Translations under genes and position numbers: made by a program
In this document: positions 1-8,759 of the stretch, piece after piece
Layout: every line of letters begins with the position of its first letter
Position numbering within the stretch: position 1 is the stretch's first letter
NCBI RefSeq assembly: GCF_017696315.1
Contig: NZ_JAAORJ010000002.1
Location: 248,001 to 312,000, forward strand
DNA: 64,000 bases
DNA from: Prochlorococcus marinus XMU1412
Lineage (GTDB): Bacteria; Cyanobacteriota; Cyanobacteriia; PCC-6307; Cyanobiaceae
Direction of reading: 5' to 3'
Notes under the pieces: generated by a model
The model's database searches: none
Seen by the model: only the letters and a program-made list of their open reading frames with translations
Told to the model about the DNA's origin: nothing

Positions 1-983
1 TTCATTACTTGTGGAATCCCACCTGCCTTATGAAGATCCACCGTCACATATTTACCACTCGGTTTAAGGTCACAAATAACGGGTACTTTTTGTCTTATTC
101 TCTCGAAATCATTAATGTTGATATCTATTCCTGCAGTATTCGCAATAGCTAAGATGTGCAATACCGCATTTGTTGATCCGCCAATTGCCATAATTACTGA
201 TATTGCATTTTCAAATGCTTTCTTTGTCATTAGGTCTAGAGGTCTTATATCTTTTTCTATTGCAGAGACTAATATCTCAGCACTTTTATCTGCACTTAGT
301 TCTTTCTCAAGATCTTCAGCAGCCATAGTGGAACTGTGAGGCAGACTTAACCCTAATACTTCTATAACCGCAGACATTGTATTGGCTGTAAACATTCCTC
401 CACAGCTACCTGCACCAGGAATACAATTTTTCTCAACTTGGATTAGCCTTTCTTCATTAATTTTGCCTGATGTTAATTGTCCAACAGCTTCAAATGCACT
501 AACAACAGTAAGATCTTCTCCATGCAATTTCCCAGGCTTTATTGTCCCTCCATAAATGAAAATTGAGGGAATATTCATTCTTGCAATCGCAATCATGGCA
601 CCCGGCATATTTTTATCACATCCACCTATAGCAAGTACTCCATCCATACTCTGAGCATTGCATGCTGTTTCAATTGAATCAGCAATAACTTCTCTTGAAA
701 CTAGGGAATATTTCATGCCCTCTGTTCCCATAGAAATGCCATCACTTACTGTTATAGTCCCAAACATCTGAGGCATCCCACCTGATCTTTTTATTGACTC
801 TTCAGCTTTTAGAGCTAACTTATTTAAACCCATATTGCATGGTGTTATGGTGCTGTATCCATTTGCAACTCCAATAATAGGTTTATTAAAATCTTCATCA
901 TTAAATCCAACAGCTCTTAACATCGATCGGTTAGGGGATCTTTGCACACCTTGGGTTATTGCAGATGATCTGAGTTTATTCAT
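1..983 (-). CDS. ilvD: Dihydroxy-acid dehydratase, C-terminus cut by window edge
   Basis: Converts 2,3-dihydroxy-isovalerate (or -methylvalerate) to the 2-keto acid in valine, leucine and isoleucine synthesis, using an Fe-S cluster and Mg. The frame opens at an ATG whose complement is at 981-983 ([19 protein letters not shown]) and stays open to the first base of the window. About 327 residues are visible of a family length near 555. Family hallmarks are clear: [11 protein letters not shown] and [15 protein letters not shown], each with a cluster-ligand Cys, and the [16 protein letters not shown] stretch. The 3' part lies outside the window. Confidence is high because motif order and spacing match the IlvD/Edd family and the N-terminus is the IlvD type, not Edd. 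Confidence 0.96.
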   Translation of the reverse strand, partial: MNKLRSSAITQGVQRSPNRSMLRAVGFNDEDFNKPIIGVANGYSTITPCNMGLNKLALKAEESIKRSGGMPQMFGTITVSDGISMGTEGMKYSLVSREVIADSIETACNAQSMDGVLAIGGCDKNMPGAMIAIARMNIPSIFIYGGTIKPGKLHGEDLTVVSAFEAVGQLTSGKINEERLIQVEKNCIPGAGSCGGMFTANTMSAVIEVLGLSLPHSSTMAAEDLEKELSADKSAEILVSAIEKDIRPLDLMTKKAFENAISVIMAIGGSTNAVLHILAIANTAGIDININDFERIRQKVPVICDLKPSGKYVTVDLHKAGGIPQVM

Positions 984-1006
984 ATTATTTGAGAACCTTT
1001 TTTATT

Positions 1007-1297
1007 CTATTGCCCCAACTCTTCAAGTTGCTTCCTCACATCAGCAATTGCAGAATTAAGTTGCTCAACTTTCTTCTCCAGATTCTCTCCTTCAGCTTCA
1101 TTTATATTTTCACTTGAATCAATCGCTTCTGAGCCGTCTTGAATTCTAGAGGAATACATCATTGCTTTTTGTTTTTTTTCCTCCTTTCTTTTGTCTGCTT
1201 CGGATATTAACCACCAAGCTAGACCTGCTGCTCCAATAAAAGCACCGCTTATTAATGATAAAAGATTATTTGAAGACGAATCTCTGTATTCAGACAT
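1007..1297 (-). CDS. Small membrane-anchored coiled-coil protein, function unknown
   Basis: A 96-residue protein with one hydrophobic segment at about residues 11-31 (LLSLISGAFIGAAGLAWWLI), then a basic stretch (DKRKEEKKQK), an acidic middle and a heptad-like C-terminus (LEKKVEQLNSAIADVRKQLEELG) that looks like a short coiled coil. It sits 23 bases upstream of ilvD on the same strand and just downstream of upp. I do not recognise a named family. The layout, a single N-terminal helix and a soluble coiled coil, suggests a membrane-tethered oligomeric protein, which is inference only. Confidence 0.7.
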   Translation of the reverse strand: MSEYRDSSSNNLLSLISGAFIGAAGLAWWLISEADKRKEEKKQKAMMYSSRIQDGSEAIDSSENINEAEGENLEKKVEQLNSAIADVRKQLEELGQ

Positions 1298-1326
1298 TGG
1301 TAAAATATTTACTCCTATATTCTATA

Positions 1327-1944
1327 TTAGTTCTTATCTTGAAATATAGTACTTAAACGCAAAAGAGGATTCCCAATACCCGGTACTAATAATTGTGTTT
1401 TTTCGTCTTCCTCATCTATGCAAGAAGTGTAAATTACCTGATTAGGGAGTAATTTCGCAATTTCATTTAACCCTTTATTTGAGCAAATAGCAGTTATTAA
1501 AAGAATCCTATTTGAATCAACACCTAATTCCTTTAATTTAATTAAAGTTTCTAATGTTGCTGATTTTGTTGTTATTTGTTCTGAATAAAATATAACTCCT
1601 TCATTTGATTCAATAGTTTTAGGAAGTTCTCCTAATGAGACAGTTGAATTAGGAATTACTTCTTTAGATCCAAACCAAAGAGATAACCCTTCGGGCAACA
1701 TTGCGAGCACTTTTATTGGATAATCATTATTAATAAAGAATCCATCTGCGTCTCCATTATCAGTATTTACTATTTCTTTTTTATATGGCAGCCAATTACG
1801 TAATGCTTCATATGTAAGCCATTTCCCTAATTGCTCATATCCTGTTGAGTACAAAATATTTGGAGTATTTTTTTCTCGCAATATTGAAAGCCAATGTTTT
1901 ATTAATGGATGAGGAGGAACAATAACCTTTAGTGACATTGCCAT
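1327..1944 (-). CDS. upp: Uracil phosphoribosyltransferase-like protein
   Basis: Predicted to make UMP from uracil and PRPP in pyrimidine salvage. The 205-residue length is typical of Upp. The start MSLKVIVPPHPLIKHWLSIL is the usual Upp opening (V-x-HPL-x-xHxL). The C-terminal region keeps LLVPGIGNPLLRL, which resembles the uracil-binding end (PGLGDAGDR in E. coli) but is altered. The PRPP loop is also weak, with ILLITAICSNKGLNEI in place of the usual DPMLATGGS-like motif. The cyanobacterial homologue is a divergent branch, so activity is not certain. An alternative start two codons downstream (MSLK) is possible. It is divergently oriented from the pentapeptide protein across a 63-base gap. 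Confidence 0.75.
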   Translation of the reverse strand: MAMSLKVIVPPHPLIKHWLSILREKNTPNILYSTGYEQLGKWLTYEALRNWLPYKKEIVNTDNGDADGFFINNDYPIKVLAMLPEGLSLWFGSKEVIPNSTVSLGELPKTIESNEGVIFYSEQITTKSATLETLIKLKELGVDSNRILLITAICSNKGLNEIAKLLPNQVIYTSCIDEEDEKTQLLVPGIGNPLLRLSTIFQDKN

Positions 1945-2007
1945 ATATTTTCCTTTAAGATACTCTTACAAACTTTAAATACTTAAGTTCTAAAATACAG
2001 TCTTATT

Positions 2008-2520
2008 ATGATTAAATCAATTGTTTTCCCCTCACTAAAGAATGCATTAATTACTTTGTTATTCGTTGGAATTTTATTTTTCAATTCTGTAAATTCTGCA
2101 TGGGCTAAAAGACCTCCTGAGATTAGAAACCAGCAAGACCTTAATTTAGAGCCAGATATGCATGGTCAAGACTTAAGCGGTAACGAATACGTTAAGTTTG
2201 ATTTGAATGGGTTTAATTTCAGTGAAAGTAATTTAGAAGGGGCAGTGTTCAATAATAGTAAATTGCAAAACTCAAAGTTTACTGGAGCAAATTTAAGAGA
2301 TGCACTAGCTTATGCAACAGACTTTACAGATGCTGATCTTTCGGATGTTAATTTTACTAATGCCTTATTAATGGAGAGTAATTTTGAAGGAGCAAAAATA
2401 GATGGTGCAGATTTTACTGATGCTGTTCTTAGTCGTACACAACAAAAACAATTATGTGCGATTGCTAATGGCACAAATAGTTCTACAGGAGAGAGTACAG
2501 AATATAGTTTAGGTTGTTAA
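2008..2520 (+). CDS. Exported pentapeptide-repeat protein
   Basis: A 170-residue protein with a signal peptide (hydrophobic LITLLFVGILFFNSVNSAWA, cleavage likely after AWA near residue 33). It then has about 15 pentapeptide repeats of the A(D/N)LXX type, for example SNLEGAVFNNSKLQN and ANLRDALAYATDFTDADLS. Such repeats fold into a right-handed four-sided beta helix. Many cyanobacterial members are thylakoid-lumen or periplasmic proteins of unknown role. Two Cys near the C-terminus (CAIANG and GC at the end) could form a disulfide. It lies 9 bases before the CobW-like gene on the same strand. Confidence 0.85.
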   Translation: MIKSIVFPSLKNALITLLFVGILFFNSVNSAWAKRPPEIRNQQDLNLEPDMHGQDLSGNEYVKFDLNGFNFSESNLEGAVFNNSKLQNSKFTGANLRDALAYATDFTDADLSDVNFTNALLMESNFEGAKIDGADFTDAVLSRTQQKQLCAIANGTNSSTGESTEYSLGC

Positions 2521-2529
2521 TCATCAAAG

Positions 2530-3594
2530 ATGAAAAAAAAAATTCCAGTTATTGTTGTTTCGGGATTTCTTGGTTCGGGTAAAACAACTTTTCTAAGATA
2601 TCTATTAAAAGAGAGTAATAAAAAATTTGGTTTAATAATTAATGAATTTGGTGATGTTGGAATTGACGGTGATTTGATTAAAAGTTGTGATAAATGTGAT
2701 GAATCTGAAGACGACTGCGTTATCGAATTAAACAATGGATGTTTATGTTGTACTGTTCAAGATGATTTTGTTCCATCAATAAAAGCTCTACTAGAATTTA
2801 ATCCTCCCATCGAATCAATAATTATCGAAACAAGTGGCTTGGCACTACCAATTCCCTTAATTCAAGCACTTAACTGGCCTGAGATTAGGTCTTCCATCTA
2901 TCTTGATGTAGTTGTTGGTATCGTTAATGGAGAATCAATGCTTAATGGTTCACCAATTAATGATTTAAATAAAATAACAAAACAATATAGTGAAACAGAT
3001 AAAATTGATCACAACGCCACTATAGATGAACTTTTTGAGGAGCAACTAGAAGTTTCTGATATCGTTTTAGTCTCAAGATCAGATATCTTAAATCATGATC
3101 AGTTTGAAGTTGTAAAAAATAAAATTCAAGCAAGTCTAAACTCATCTACACCAGTCCTTAAATCCAAGAATGGCAAAATTGATTTAAATTATCTATTTGA
3201 CTTTAATTTTAAAAAAGAGACTTTTAAAGAATTTTTAACGGAAGAACATGACCATAATCATGTTGAGCTTGTATCAGATTCATTTAAATTAAATTATTTC
3301 CTTGAAAAAAATGACTTTGAAAATGAGATGTCAAAAATCTTGGATGAATTAAACATTCTTCGAATAAAAGGACGTATTTGGATACCAAACAAATCATTGC
3401 CTTTACAAATACAAATTGTTGGAAAGAAAATTAATACTTGGTTTGAAGAAGCTCCAGACAATTGTTGGAGACCAAATGATAATGCTGGGCTTGAATTAGT
3501 AATAATATCCTTTGATGAAAAATCTATAAAAAATTTCAATAGAAAAATTAAAGAGAAATTTAAGATTTTAAGTTCCCCAAAAATAGCAATTTGA
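2530..3594 (+). CDS. CobW/G3E-family GTPase (metallochaperone type)
   Basis: A 354-residue P-loop GTPase of the COG0523 (CobW/YeiR/ZNG1) group. Walker A GFLGSGKT is at residues 12-19, the CxCC metal-binding motif of the family (CLCC) at 71-74, an ETSGLA switch region follows, and a CobW C-terminal domain holds a His-rich patch (EEHDHNHVE, about 238-246). Family members deliver Zn or Co, or act in cobalamin metabolism, and the sequence alone does not say which metal. An insertion with Cys (KSCDKCDESEDDC, residues 51-63) just before CLCC adds possible ligands. It follows the pentapeptide gene closely, so they may be co-transcribed. I see no Zur box or cobalamin riboswitch upstream. Confidence 0.85.
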   Translation: MKKKIPVIVVSGFLGSGKTTFLRYLLKESNKKFGLIINEFGDVGIDGDLIKSCDKCDESEDDCVIELNNGCLCCTVQDDFVPSIKALLEFNPPIESIIIETSGLALPIPLIQALNWPEIRSSIYLDVVVGIVNGESMLNGSPINDLNKITKQYSETDKIDHNATIDELFEEQLEVSDIVLVSRSDILNHDQFEVVKNKIQASLNSSTPVLKSKNGKIDLNYLFDFNFKKETFKEFLTEEHDHNHVELVSDSFKLNYFLEKNDFENEMSKILDELNILRIKGRIWIPNKSLPLQIQIVGKKINTWFEEAPDNCWRPNDNAGLELVIISFDEKSIKNFNRKIKEKFKILSSPKIAI

Positions 3595-3640
3595 CTTTAT
3601 AGTTAGCTGTCGGGATACTAACTACAGTAGACAGCCCAAG

Positions 3641-3805
3641 ATGGAAAATCCAAAAATTACTTTAAAACAAATAATCTCTAACGAAGTTACATCAATTGAT
3701 AAAATAAAATGTTCAAAATGTGGAGGGGCAGGCAATTTTAAAACACATGAAAATTCAAGGAGAACTTGTTTAGTTTGTTTTGGTAGAGGCTACATAAACA
3801 TTTAA
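3641..3805 (+). CDS. 54-aa mini zinc-finger protein with two DnaJ-type motifs
   Basis: A short reading frame opening at ATG 3641 and closing at TAA 3805. The 54 residues contain two exact CxxCxGxG motifs, CSKCGGAG and CLVCFGRG. These are the repeat unit of the DnaJ zinc-binding domain, and here they are the only domain. Two such motifs can make one four-Cys Zn site. Codon use (AAA, ATT, AAT) is like its neighbours. Small proteins with paired DnaJ-type motifs occur in plants and cyanobacteria as thiol-disulfide or assembly factors (the BSD2 and PSA2 type), but I cannot assign a partner here. Confidence 0.75.
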   Translation: MENPKITLKQIISNEVTSIDKIKCSKCGGAGNFKTHENSRRTCLVCFGRGYINI

Positions 3806-3902
3806 TAACTCAGAAAACCTAAAGGTAAAAATATTTGTTTATTAATCAATAGTTCTTTTTATTAAAATTTAAACTAATCTTCTAGTAGAAATTAATTTTT
3901 AA

Positions 3903-4157
3903 TTGGACCAATTTGCTGTAAAAGTTTTTGTAAGACTAAGACCCTCAGTTTTAGATCCAGCAGGGGAAGCTACCAAATCTGCGTCTATAAAACTTGGAGC
4001 CGAGGGAATAAAATCATTACGTATAGGAAAAATGATTGAGGTAAAAATAGAAGGTAATGGTGAAAACGAAGTAAGAGAAAAAATTGATTTATTGTGTGAT
4101 AGGTTATTCGCAAATACTGTTATTGAAGATTATGAGTATTCACTAGAAAAATTATAA
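3903..4157 (+). CDS. purS: Phosphoribosylformylglycinamidine synthase subunit PurS
   Basis: The small 84-residue subunit of the three-part FGAM synthase (PurS, PurQ, PurL), the fourth step of purine synthesis. The sequence [20 protein letters not shown] and the later [16 protein letters not shown] are classic PurS. The start is a TTG at 3903: a TAA stop lies directly before it in frame, and the first in-frame ATG is about 40 codons later, so TTG is the only sensible choice. It ends one base before the purQ ATG, which implies translational coupling and one transcript. Confidence 0.95.
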   Translation: MDQFAVKVFVRLRPSVLDPAGEATKSASIKLGAEGIKSLRIGKMIEVKIEGNGENEVREKIDLLCDRLFANTVIEDYEYSLEKL

Positions 4158-4158
4158 G

Positions 4159-4824
4159 ATGGATAATTTTACTGTAGGAGTTGTTGTCTTCCCTGGTTCT
4201 AATTGTGATCGTGATGTTTCATGGGCATTGGAAGGTTGTTTAGATATAAGAACAAAATACTTGTGGCATGAGTCTTCAGATTTAAGCGATGTAGATGCAA
4301 TAGTTTTACCCGGAGGATTTAGCTATGGTGATTATTTAAGATGCGGAGCAATAGCGAGATTCTCTCCATTAATAAATGCTTTGGATGACTTTGTGAAAAG
4401 TGGAAGAAGAGTTTTAGGAATTTGTAATGGGTTCCAAATTTTGACAGAATCAGGCTTTTTGCCTGGTGCCCTTACTGCAAATAAAAATCTTAATTTCATC
4501 TGTGATGATGTTGAACTTGATATTGTTTCTTCAAAAGGAGGTTGGTTTAATGATGGAGGTGAAAAACAAACTATTAAGTTACCCATAGCGCATGGGGAAG
4601 GAAGATATCATTGTGATTCTGATACTTTAAAAAAACTTGTAGATAATGGATTGATCGCTTTGAGATATAAAAATAATCCTAATGGATCCTCATTCGATAT
4701 CGCAGGCATAACTAATGAAAAGGGTAATGTTCTAGGTTTAATGCCTCATCCAGAGAGAGCATGTGACGAGACAATTGGTGGGACTGATGGTCTCTTTACA
4801 TTAAAATCATTAATATTGAAATAA
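4159..4824 (+). CDS. purQ: Phosphoribosylformylglycinamidine synthase subunit PurQ
   Basis: The glutaminase subunit of FGAM synthase, a class I glutamine amidotransferase that feeds ammonia to PurL. The catalytic triad is visible: nucleophile Cys89 in GICNGFQ, and His197 and Glu199 in MPHPERA. The oxyanion-side motif [15 protein letters not shown] is intact. The 221 residues match the stand-alone PurQ form. It follows purS with a one-base gap and is closed by a hairpin terminator shared with the convergent fbaA gene. PurL is not in this window. Confidence 0.97.
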   Translation: MDNFTVGVVVFPGSNCDRDVSWALEGCLDIRTKYLWHESSDLSDVDAIVLPGGFSYGDYLRCGAIARFSPLINALDDFVKSGRRVLGICNGFQILTESGFLPGALTANKNLNFICDDVELDIVSSKGGWFNDGGEKQTIKLPIAHGEGRYHCDSDTLKKLVDNGLIALRYKNNPNGSSFDIAGITNEKGNVLGLMPHPERACDETIGGTDGLFTLKSLILK

Positions 4825-4855
4825 AAAAAGACCCCCAATTTTAGAGGTCTTTTTT
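4824..4855. terminator. Bidirectional hairpin terminator between purQ and fbaA
   Basis: An inverted repeat with arms AAAAAAGACC (4824-4833) and GGTCTTTTTT (4846-4855) around a 12-base loop. Read rightward it ends in a T run after purQ. Read leftward it also ends in a T run, after fbaA. Both genes point into it, so it probably serves both. Confidence 0.75.
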
Positions 4856-4873
4856 GTTTGATTCCGTTATTAG

Positions 4874-5947
4874 TTAAACAGTAGCTTTTACTTTGGGATC
4901 TAAATCACCTTTAGCGTAAAGATCAGCAAAGTAATTGGTGCTGTTTTGCTTGATCTTACTTGCTTGACCTTCACACCAGAACTGCTTGTATCTGTCAAGA
5001 CAAACTTGCTTCATGTATTTTCTAGCAGGTTTGTTGAAATGTCTTGGGTCAAAGTTTGCCTTGTCAGCAAATGCTGCCTCTCTCACCGCGGCAGTGAAAG
5101 CAAGTCTGTTATCGGTATCAATGTTGACTTTCCTAACTCCATTTCTTATCCCCTCTTGAATCTCTTCAACAGGAACACCATATGTTTGAGGGATTTCACC
5201 GCCATATTTGTTAATGATATCCAACCATTCCTGAGGCACTGAACTAGATCCATGCATTACAAGATGCGTATTTGGAAGTGCTTTGTGAATTTCAGCAATT
5301 CTGCTTATTGCAAGAACTTCTCCTGTAGGCTTCCTTGTGAATTTATATGCGCCATGACTTGTACCTATAGCAATTGCTAATGCATCAACTTTTGTTTTAG
5401 CAACAAAATCTGCCGCTTCTTCAGGATCAGTCAAAAGCATATCTGTAGAAAGTTCACCTTCAAATCCATGACCATCTTCTGCCTCTCCTTTACCTGTTTC
5501 TAACGAACCTAAGCAACCCAACTCTCCTTCAACACTAACTCCAACTGAATGAGCAAAATCTACTACTTTTTTAGTAACTGCAACGTTATATTCGTAACTA
5601 GCAGGTGTTTTTGCATCTGCTTCTAGGGAACCATCCATCATTACTGATGTGAAACCATTTATTGCTGCTGAATAACATGTTGATGGCTCATTACCGTGGT
5701 CTTGGTGCATTACCACTGGAATATTAGGATATGTTTCTGTAGCAGCAAGGATTAGATGACGTAGGAAAATTTCTCCTGCATAATTTCTTGCCCCTCTTGA
5801 AGCTTGTAGGATTACAGGACTATCAGTTTCATATGCTGCTTCCATGATTGCTTGAACTTGTTCAAGGTTATTAACATTGAAAGCTGGAATACCATAACCA
5901 TTCTCAGCAGCGTGATCTAAAAGTAGTCTTAGTGGAACGAGGGCCAT
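4874..5947 (-). CDS. fbaA: Class II fructose-1,6-bisphosphate aldolase
   Basis: Metal-dependent aldolase joining or splitting dihydroxyacetone phosphate with glyceraldehyde-3-phosphate (or erythrose-4-phosphate for sedoheptulose bisphosphate) in the Calvin cycle and glycolysis. The 357 residues start [19 protein letters not shown] and contain the metal and proton-transfer motif [10 protein letters not shown] (Asp83, His84), VMDGSLEAD, and HGSSSVPQ. The C-terminal region has the long-form class II (CbbA) insertions. Most cyanobacteria rely on this class for carbon fixation. It is followed on the same strand by no close gene and is separated by 147 bases from the unrelated class I enzyme upstream. 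Confidence 0.96.
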   Translation of the reverse strand: MALVPLRLLLDHAAENGYGIPAFNVNNLEQVQAIMEAAYETDSPVILQASRGARNYAGEIFLRHLILAATETYPNIPVVMHQDHGNEPSTCYSAAINGFTSVMMDGSLEADAKTPASYEYNVAVTKKVVDFAHSVGVSVEGELGCLGSLETGKGEAEDGHGFEGELSTDMLLTDPEEAADFVAKTKVDALAIAIGTSHGAYKFTRKPTGEVLAISRIAEIHKALPNTHLVMHGSSSVPQEWLDIINKYGGEIPQTYGVPVEEIQEGIRNGVRKVNIDTDNRLAFTAAVREAAFADKANFDPRHFNKPARKYMKQVCLDRYKQFWCEGQASKIKQNSTNYFADLYAKGDLDPKVKATV

Positions 5948-6094
5948 AATTAAAATAAGTTAAATGCTGTAAAAAGCATATGTTTCCGAGAGTTTAGTAT
6001 AAAGAGGTATCAAATGTCACGTCATTAGATATACAAAATACTAAATTAAAGATACTAATTTTATGACCCAGAGTATATTTTTAGGATTTTTTAG

Positions 6095-7162
6095 TTAATA
6101 AGTGTAGCCTGCCACAAACAATTGCTCATCAGATGAAGGTTGAGATCCTGCTACATAGGCACCTTTTGAAGCTTCAGAGTTTGCCTGGGCTCTTGCTATT
6201 AATGCTTTTTGCCCACCTTCAACGTCGCTTCCTTTCCAGGCTTTTAAGCATGAGTGCTGTAATGCTCTTCCATAGGAGAATGAAACATTCCATAAAGCTT
6301 TCCTGTAAAGAGTGTTCATATTATTTAAATAGACAGAGGCAGCTTCTTCGCTTAACCCTCCTGATAAGAAAACTATTCCAGGAACAGATGCAGGAACGCA
6401 CCTTTCCATAGTTCTTATTGTCATTTCAGCAACTTTCATAGGGTCAGCCTTTGTTGAACAATCTGCTCCATTAACAGACATAGAAGGTTTTAATAGAGTT
6501 CCCTCTAGAAAAACTCCATTTGCTTGACAGGCAATATAAACCTGTTTTATTACCTCTTCTTGGACTTCAGCAGTTTTTTCAATAGTATGGTCGCCGTCCA
6601 TTAAGATTTCAGGTTCAATAATTGGTACCAAACCAGATTCTTGAACGGATCTTGCATACCTTGCTAATCCCCAGGCATTCTCTTGAATTGATAGTTTTGA
6701 AGGACAACCATCATTTGTAATTTGCAGAACTGCTCTCCACTTTGCAAATCTTGCACCTTGTTCATAATATTTTGCTGCTCTTTCAACTAAGCCATCAAGG
6801 CCAGAGCAAAAAGTTTCTACATCTCCTCCTCCAGGAAGTGGATTTAGACCTTTATCGACCTTTATACCTGGAATAATACCTAAATCATTTAGTTTTTTAA
6901 CCATTGACTCGCCATCTTGGTGATTCTGATAAAGAGTTTCTTCGAAGAGGATTGCACCACTTATATACTTCCCAAGACCTTCTGTAGTAAAAAGCATTCC
7001 TCTATATGCTTTCCTATTGTCTTCAGTATTCTCAACGCCAATTCCAGCAAGTCTTTTACCTACTGTTTTAGTGGATTCATCTACCGCTAATATCCCTTTC
7101 CCTTTAGAAGCTAGTAATTGAGCATTCTCTTTAAGCTCATTTTTGTAATAATTTAAAGCCAT
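6095..7162 (-). CDS. fda: Class I fructose-bisphosphate aldolase
   Basis: Schiff-base aldolase, unrelated in fold details to its metal-dependent neighbour. The 355 residues carry the eukaryote-like class I signature: GKGILAVDES, GIKVDKGLNPLPGG, ARFAKWRAVLQI, the catalytic Glu183 in IIEPEIL, and the Schiff-base Lys225 in LEGTLLKPSM. It lies head-to-tail with fbaA on the same strand with a 147-base gap, enough for a separate fbaA promoter. The pairing of both classes next to each other is odd for so small a genome. Cofactor independence could help under metal shortage, which is inference. Confidence 0.96.
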   Translation of the reverse strand: MALNYYKNELKENAQLLASKGKGILAVDESTKTVGKRLAGIGVENTEDNRKAYRGMLFTTEGLGKYISGAILFEETLYQNHQDGESMVKKLNDLGIIPGIKVDKGLNPLPGGGDVETFCSGLDGLVERAAKYYEQGARFAKWRAVLQITNDGCPSKLSIQENAWGLARYARSVQESGLVPIIEPEILMDGDHTIEKTAEVQEEVIKQVYIACQANGVFLEGTLLKPSMSVNGADCSTKADPMKVAEMTIRTMERCVPASVPGIVFLSGGLSEEAASVYLNNMNTLYRKALWNVSFSYGRALQHSCLKAWKGSDVEGGQKALIARAQANSEASKGAYVAGSQPSSDEQLFVAGYTY

Positions 7163-7265
7163 TCTTTAATAGTTCAGTTCAATTGATTTTTCCAGAATAT
7201 GAAAAAAAAATAAAATCAATCGAATACTTTATCAGGTGACAATTGCTACTTATAGATGTATAGCT

Positions 7266-8363
7266 TTAAATTTTGATTCTTAATCCGCTTTTCGAAGATT
7301 CTCTTATGGCTTCGCAAACTTTATGACTCGCAAGTCCTTCACATAATCCTGGAATGATAGGTGTTTGATTAAAAATACTCTCAGCCCATAAATTTTGAAT
7401 TCTTAAAACTGGAGCTATTCTTCCATCTGACCATGTTTTTTCAAAATTAAATCTCGAATCTGCAGTTAGATTTTGTATTTTATTTTCATTGTTTGAATAT
7501 TTCAAATTAAAACCATGGACGTAATCTTTTTGGTTCTCGCTCTTAAGAATAAGTGAACCTTCGCTTCCGTATATTTCTAAACTAAAACCTCTACCATTTT
7601 TAGAAATCGATGATAGAGATACCTGACATGGAATAAGATTGGAGCTAAAGTTTGATATTTCTATATTAGCCAGACAAACATCCTCGCTAGTAACATCATT
7701 AAAATCAGATGAATTAGCTAAAGGTCTTTTTTTGATCGATGTTGCTAACTTGCCAGATACATTTATTGATTCTCCAAAAAACCAATTCAACATGTCGAAT
7801 GCATGAGTACCTAAGGCGCCAATAACTCCTCCACCTTTTTCTTCCAAAGAATACCAATTCCAAGCCCTTTTAGGGTCGGATCTGCTACCCATTAACCAAT
7901 CTAATTTGACTAAATATATTTCTCCTAAAATATTTTCATCAATAATTTTTTTTGTCTGAAGAAAAAGGGGTACTGCTCTATATTCGAAATCAACACATAC
8001 GCTTAAGTTATTAATCAAAGATATCCTCTGAAGCTCTTCTATTTCAGAGGACGATATTGAAACAGGTTTTTCTAGTAGCAAATTTTTATTATTCTCAAGA
8101 GCTTGTTTTGCTAATTCAAATCTTGATTCAGGAGGAGTAGCAATAATAATCCCATCAATTTCTTGAGATTTAACTAAGCCTTCCCAATCATGAAAAAACT
8201 CTAAACCAGTTTCTTTTTCTAGAATTGATTTTTGCATTTTGTCATAATGATAAATAGCAACAGGCGTTAAATAATTCGACTCTTTTAACGCTTCTAAATG
8301 TACTTTTTTACCAAAACCTAGACCAGCGATTGCTATTTTTAATTTTTTATTTTTAGAATTCAT
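7266..8363 (-). CDS. Gfo/Idh/MocA-family NAD(P)-dependent oxidoreductase
   Basis: A 365-residue sugar-type dehydrogenase. The N-terminal Rossmann fold (IAIAGLGFGKKVHLEAL, residues 9-25) is followed by GIIIATPP and LLLEKPVS. The EKP motif with its catalytic Lys is typical of the family. The C-terminal alpha/beta domain contains GGGVIGALGTHAFDMLNWFFG with the conserved His of the active site. The substrate cannot be deduced. The gene starts two bases after the stop of the upstream secreted protein and so is probably in an operon with accD. Confidence 0.88.
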   Translation of the reverse strand: MNSKNKKLKIAIAGLGFGKKVHLEALKESNYLTPVAIYHYDKMQKSILEKETGLEFFHDWEGLVKSQEIDGIIIATPPESRFELAKQALENNKNLLLEKPVSISSSEIEELQRISLINNLSVCVDFEYRAVPLFLQTKKIIDENILGEIYLVKLDWLMGSRSDPKRAWNWYSLEEKGGGVIGALGTHAFDMLNWFFGESINVSGKLATSIKKRPLANSSDFNDVTSEDVCLANIEISNFSSNLIPCQVSLSSISKNGRGFSLEIYGSEGSLILKSENQKDYVHGFNLKYSNNENKIQNLTADSRFNFEKTWSDGRIAPVLRIQNLWAESIFNQTPIIPGLCEGLASHKVCEAIRESSKSGLRIKI

Positions 8364-8365
8364 TC

Positions 8366-8758
8366 TTATCCATTTATAAACTCTGAACAGCTATTTTCAA
8401 TAACTACATCTATTAGTTCATCATTATTGGAAGTTTGCCATTTTGAATTGAATTGAGGTATTCCATTTATGGAAGTATCTTTAAACTTTTTTTCATCGCA
8501 ATTAATTCTCATTACATAAAGTGATAACACCCCATCATCATCAGAATCAGTTGGATTTTTGAAGAACTTTGTTAAGACAGTTATTTCACCATTTGGAAGC
8601 GGCTTAATACTTCCTTTATCAAGCCATTCTTTCCCTTCATTATTCTCTTTTAGTAGGACCCAGTCAACATTACCTATCCCATAAGAATATGGCGCAAAAT
8701 TTAAAATAAAAAATAAAAGGCTTAAAGAAAAATAAAAGAAATTTGAAATAATTCTCAT
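8366..8758 (-). CDS. Secreted protein with signal peptide, function unknown
   Basis: The reading frame is open from 8779, but the likely start is the ATG whose complement is at 8756-8758 (MRIISNFFYFSLSLLFFI). It lies just beyond the accD stop and begins directly with a signal peptide, giving about 130 residues. Cleavage is likely after the hydrophobic run, near SYG. The mature part begins VDWVLLKENNEGKEWLDKGS and has two Cys near the C-terminus (INCDEKKFKD and ENSCSEF) that may pair. No family name is evident. It is a cyanobacterial periplasmic or lumen protein of the kind that senses or repairs, but its role is unknown. Confidence 0.75.
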   Translation of the reverse strand: MRIISNFFYFSLSLLFFILNFAPYSYGIGNVDWVLLKENNEGKEWLDKGSIKPLPNGEITVLTKFFKNPTDSDDDGVLSLYVMRINCDEKKFKDTSINGIPQFNSKWQTSNNDELIDVVIENSCSEFING

Positions 8759-8759
8759 T

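Noticed and set aside
6133-6411. A 92-codon plus-strand frame inside the class I aldolase
   Set aside because: It is the mirror frame of fda, with Leu-rich sequence caused by the codons on the other strand.
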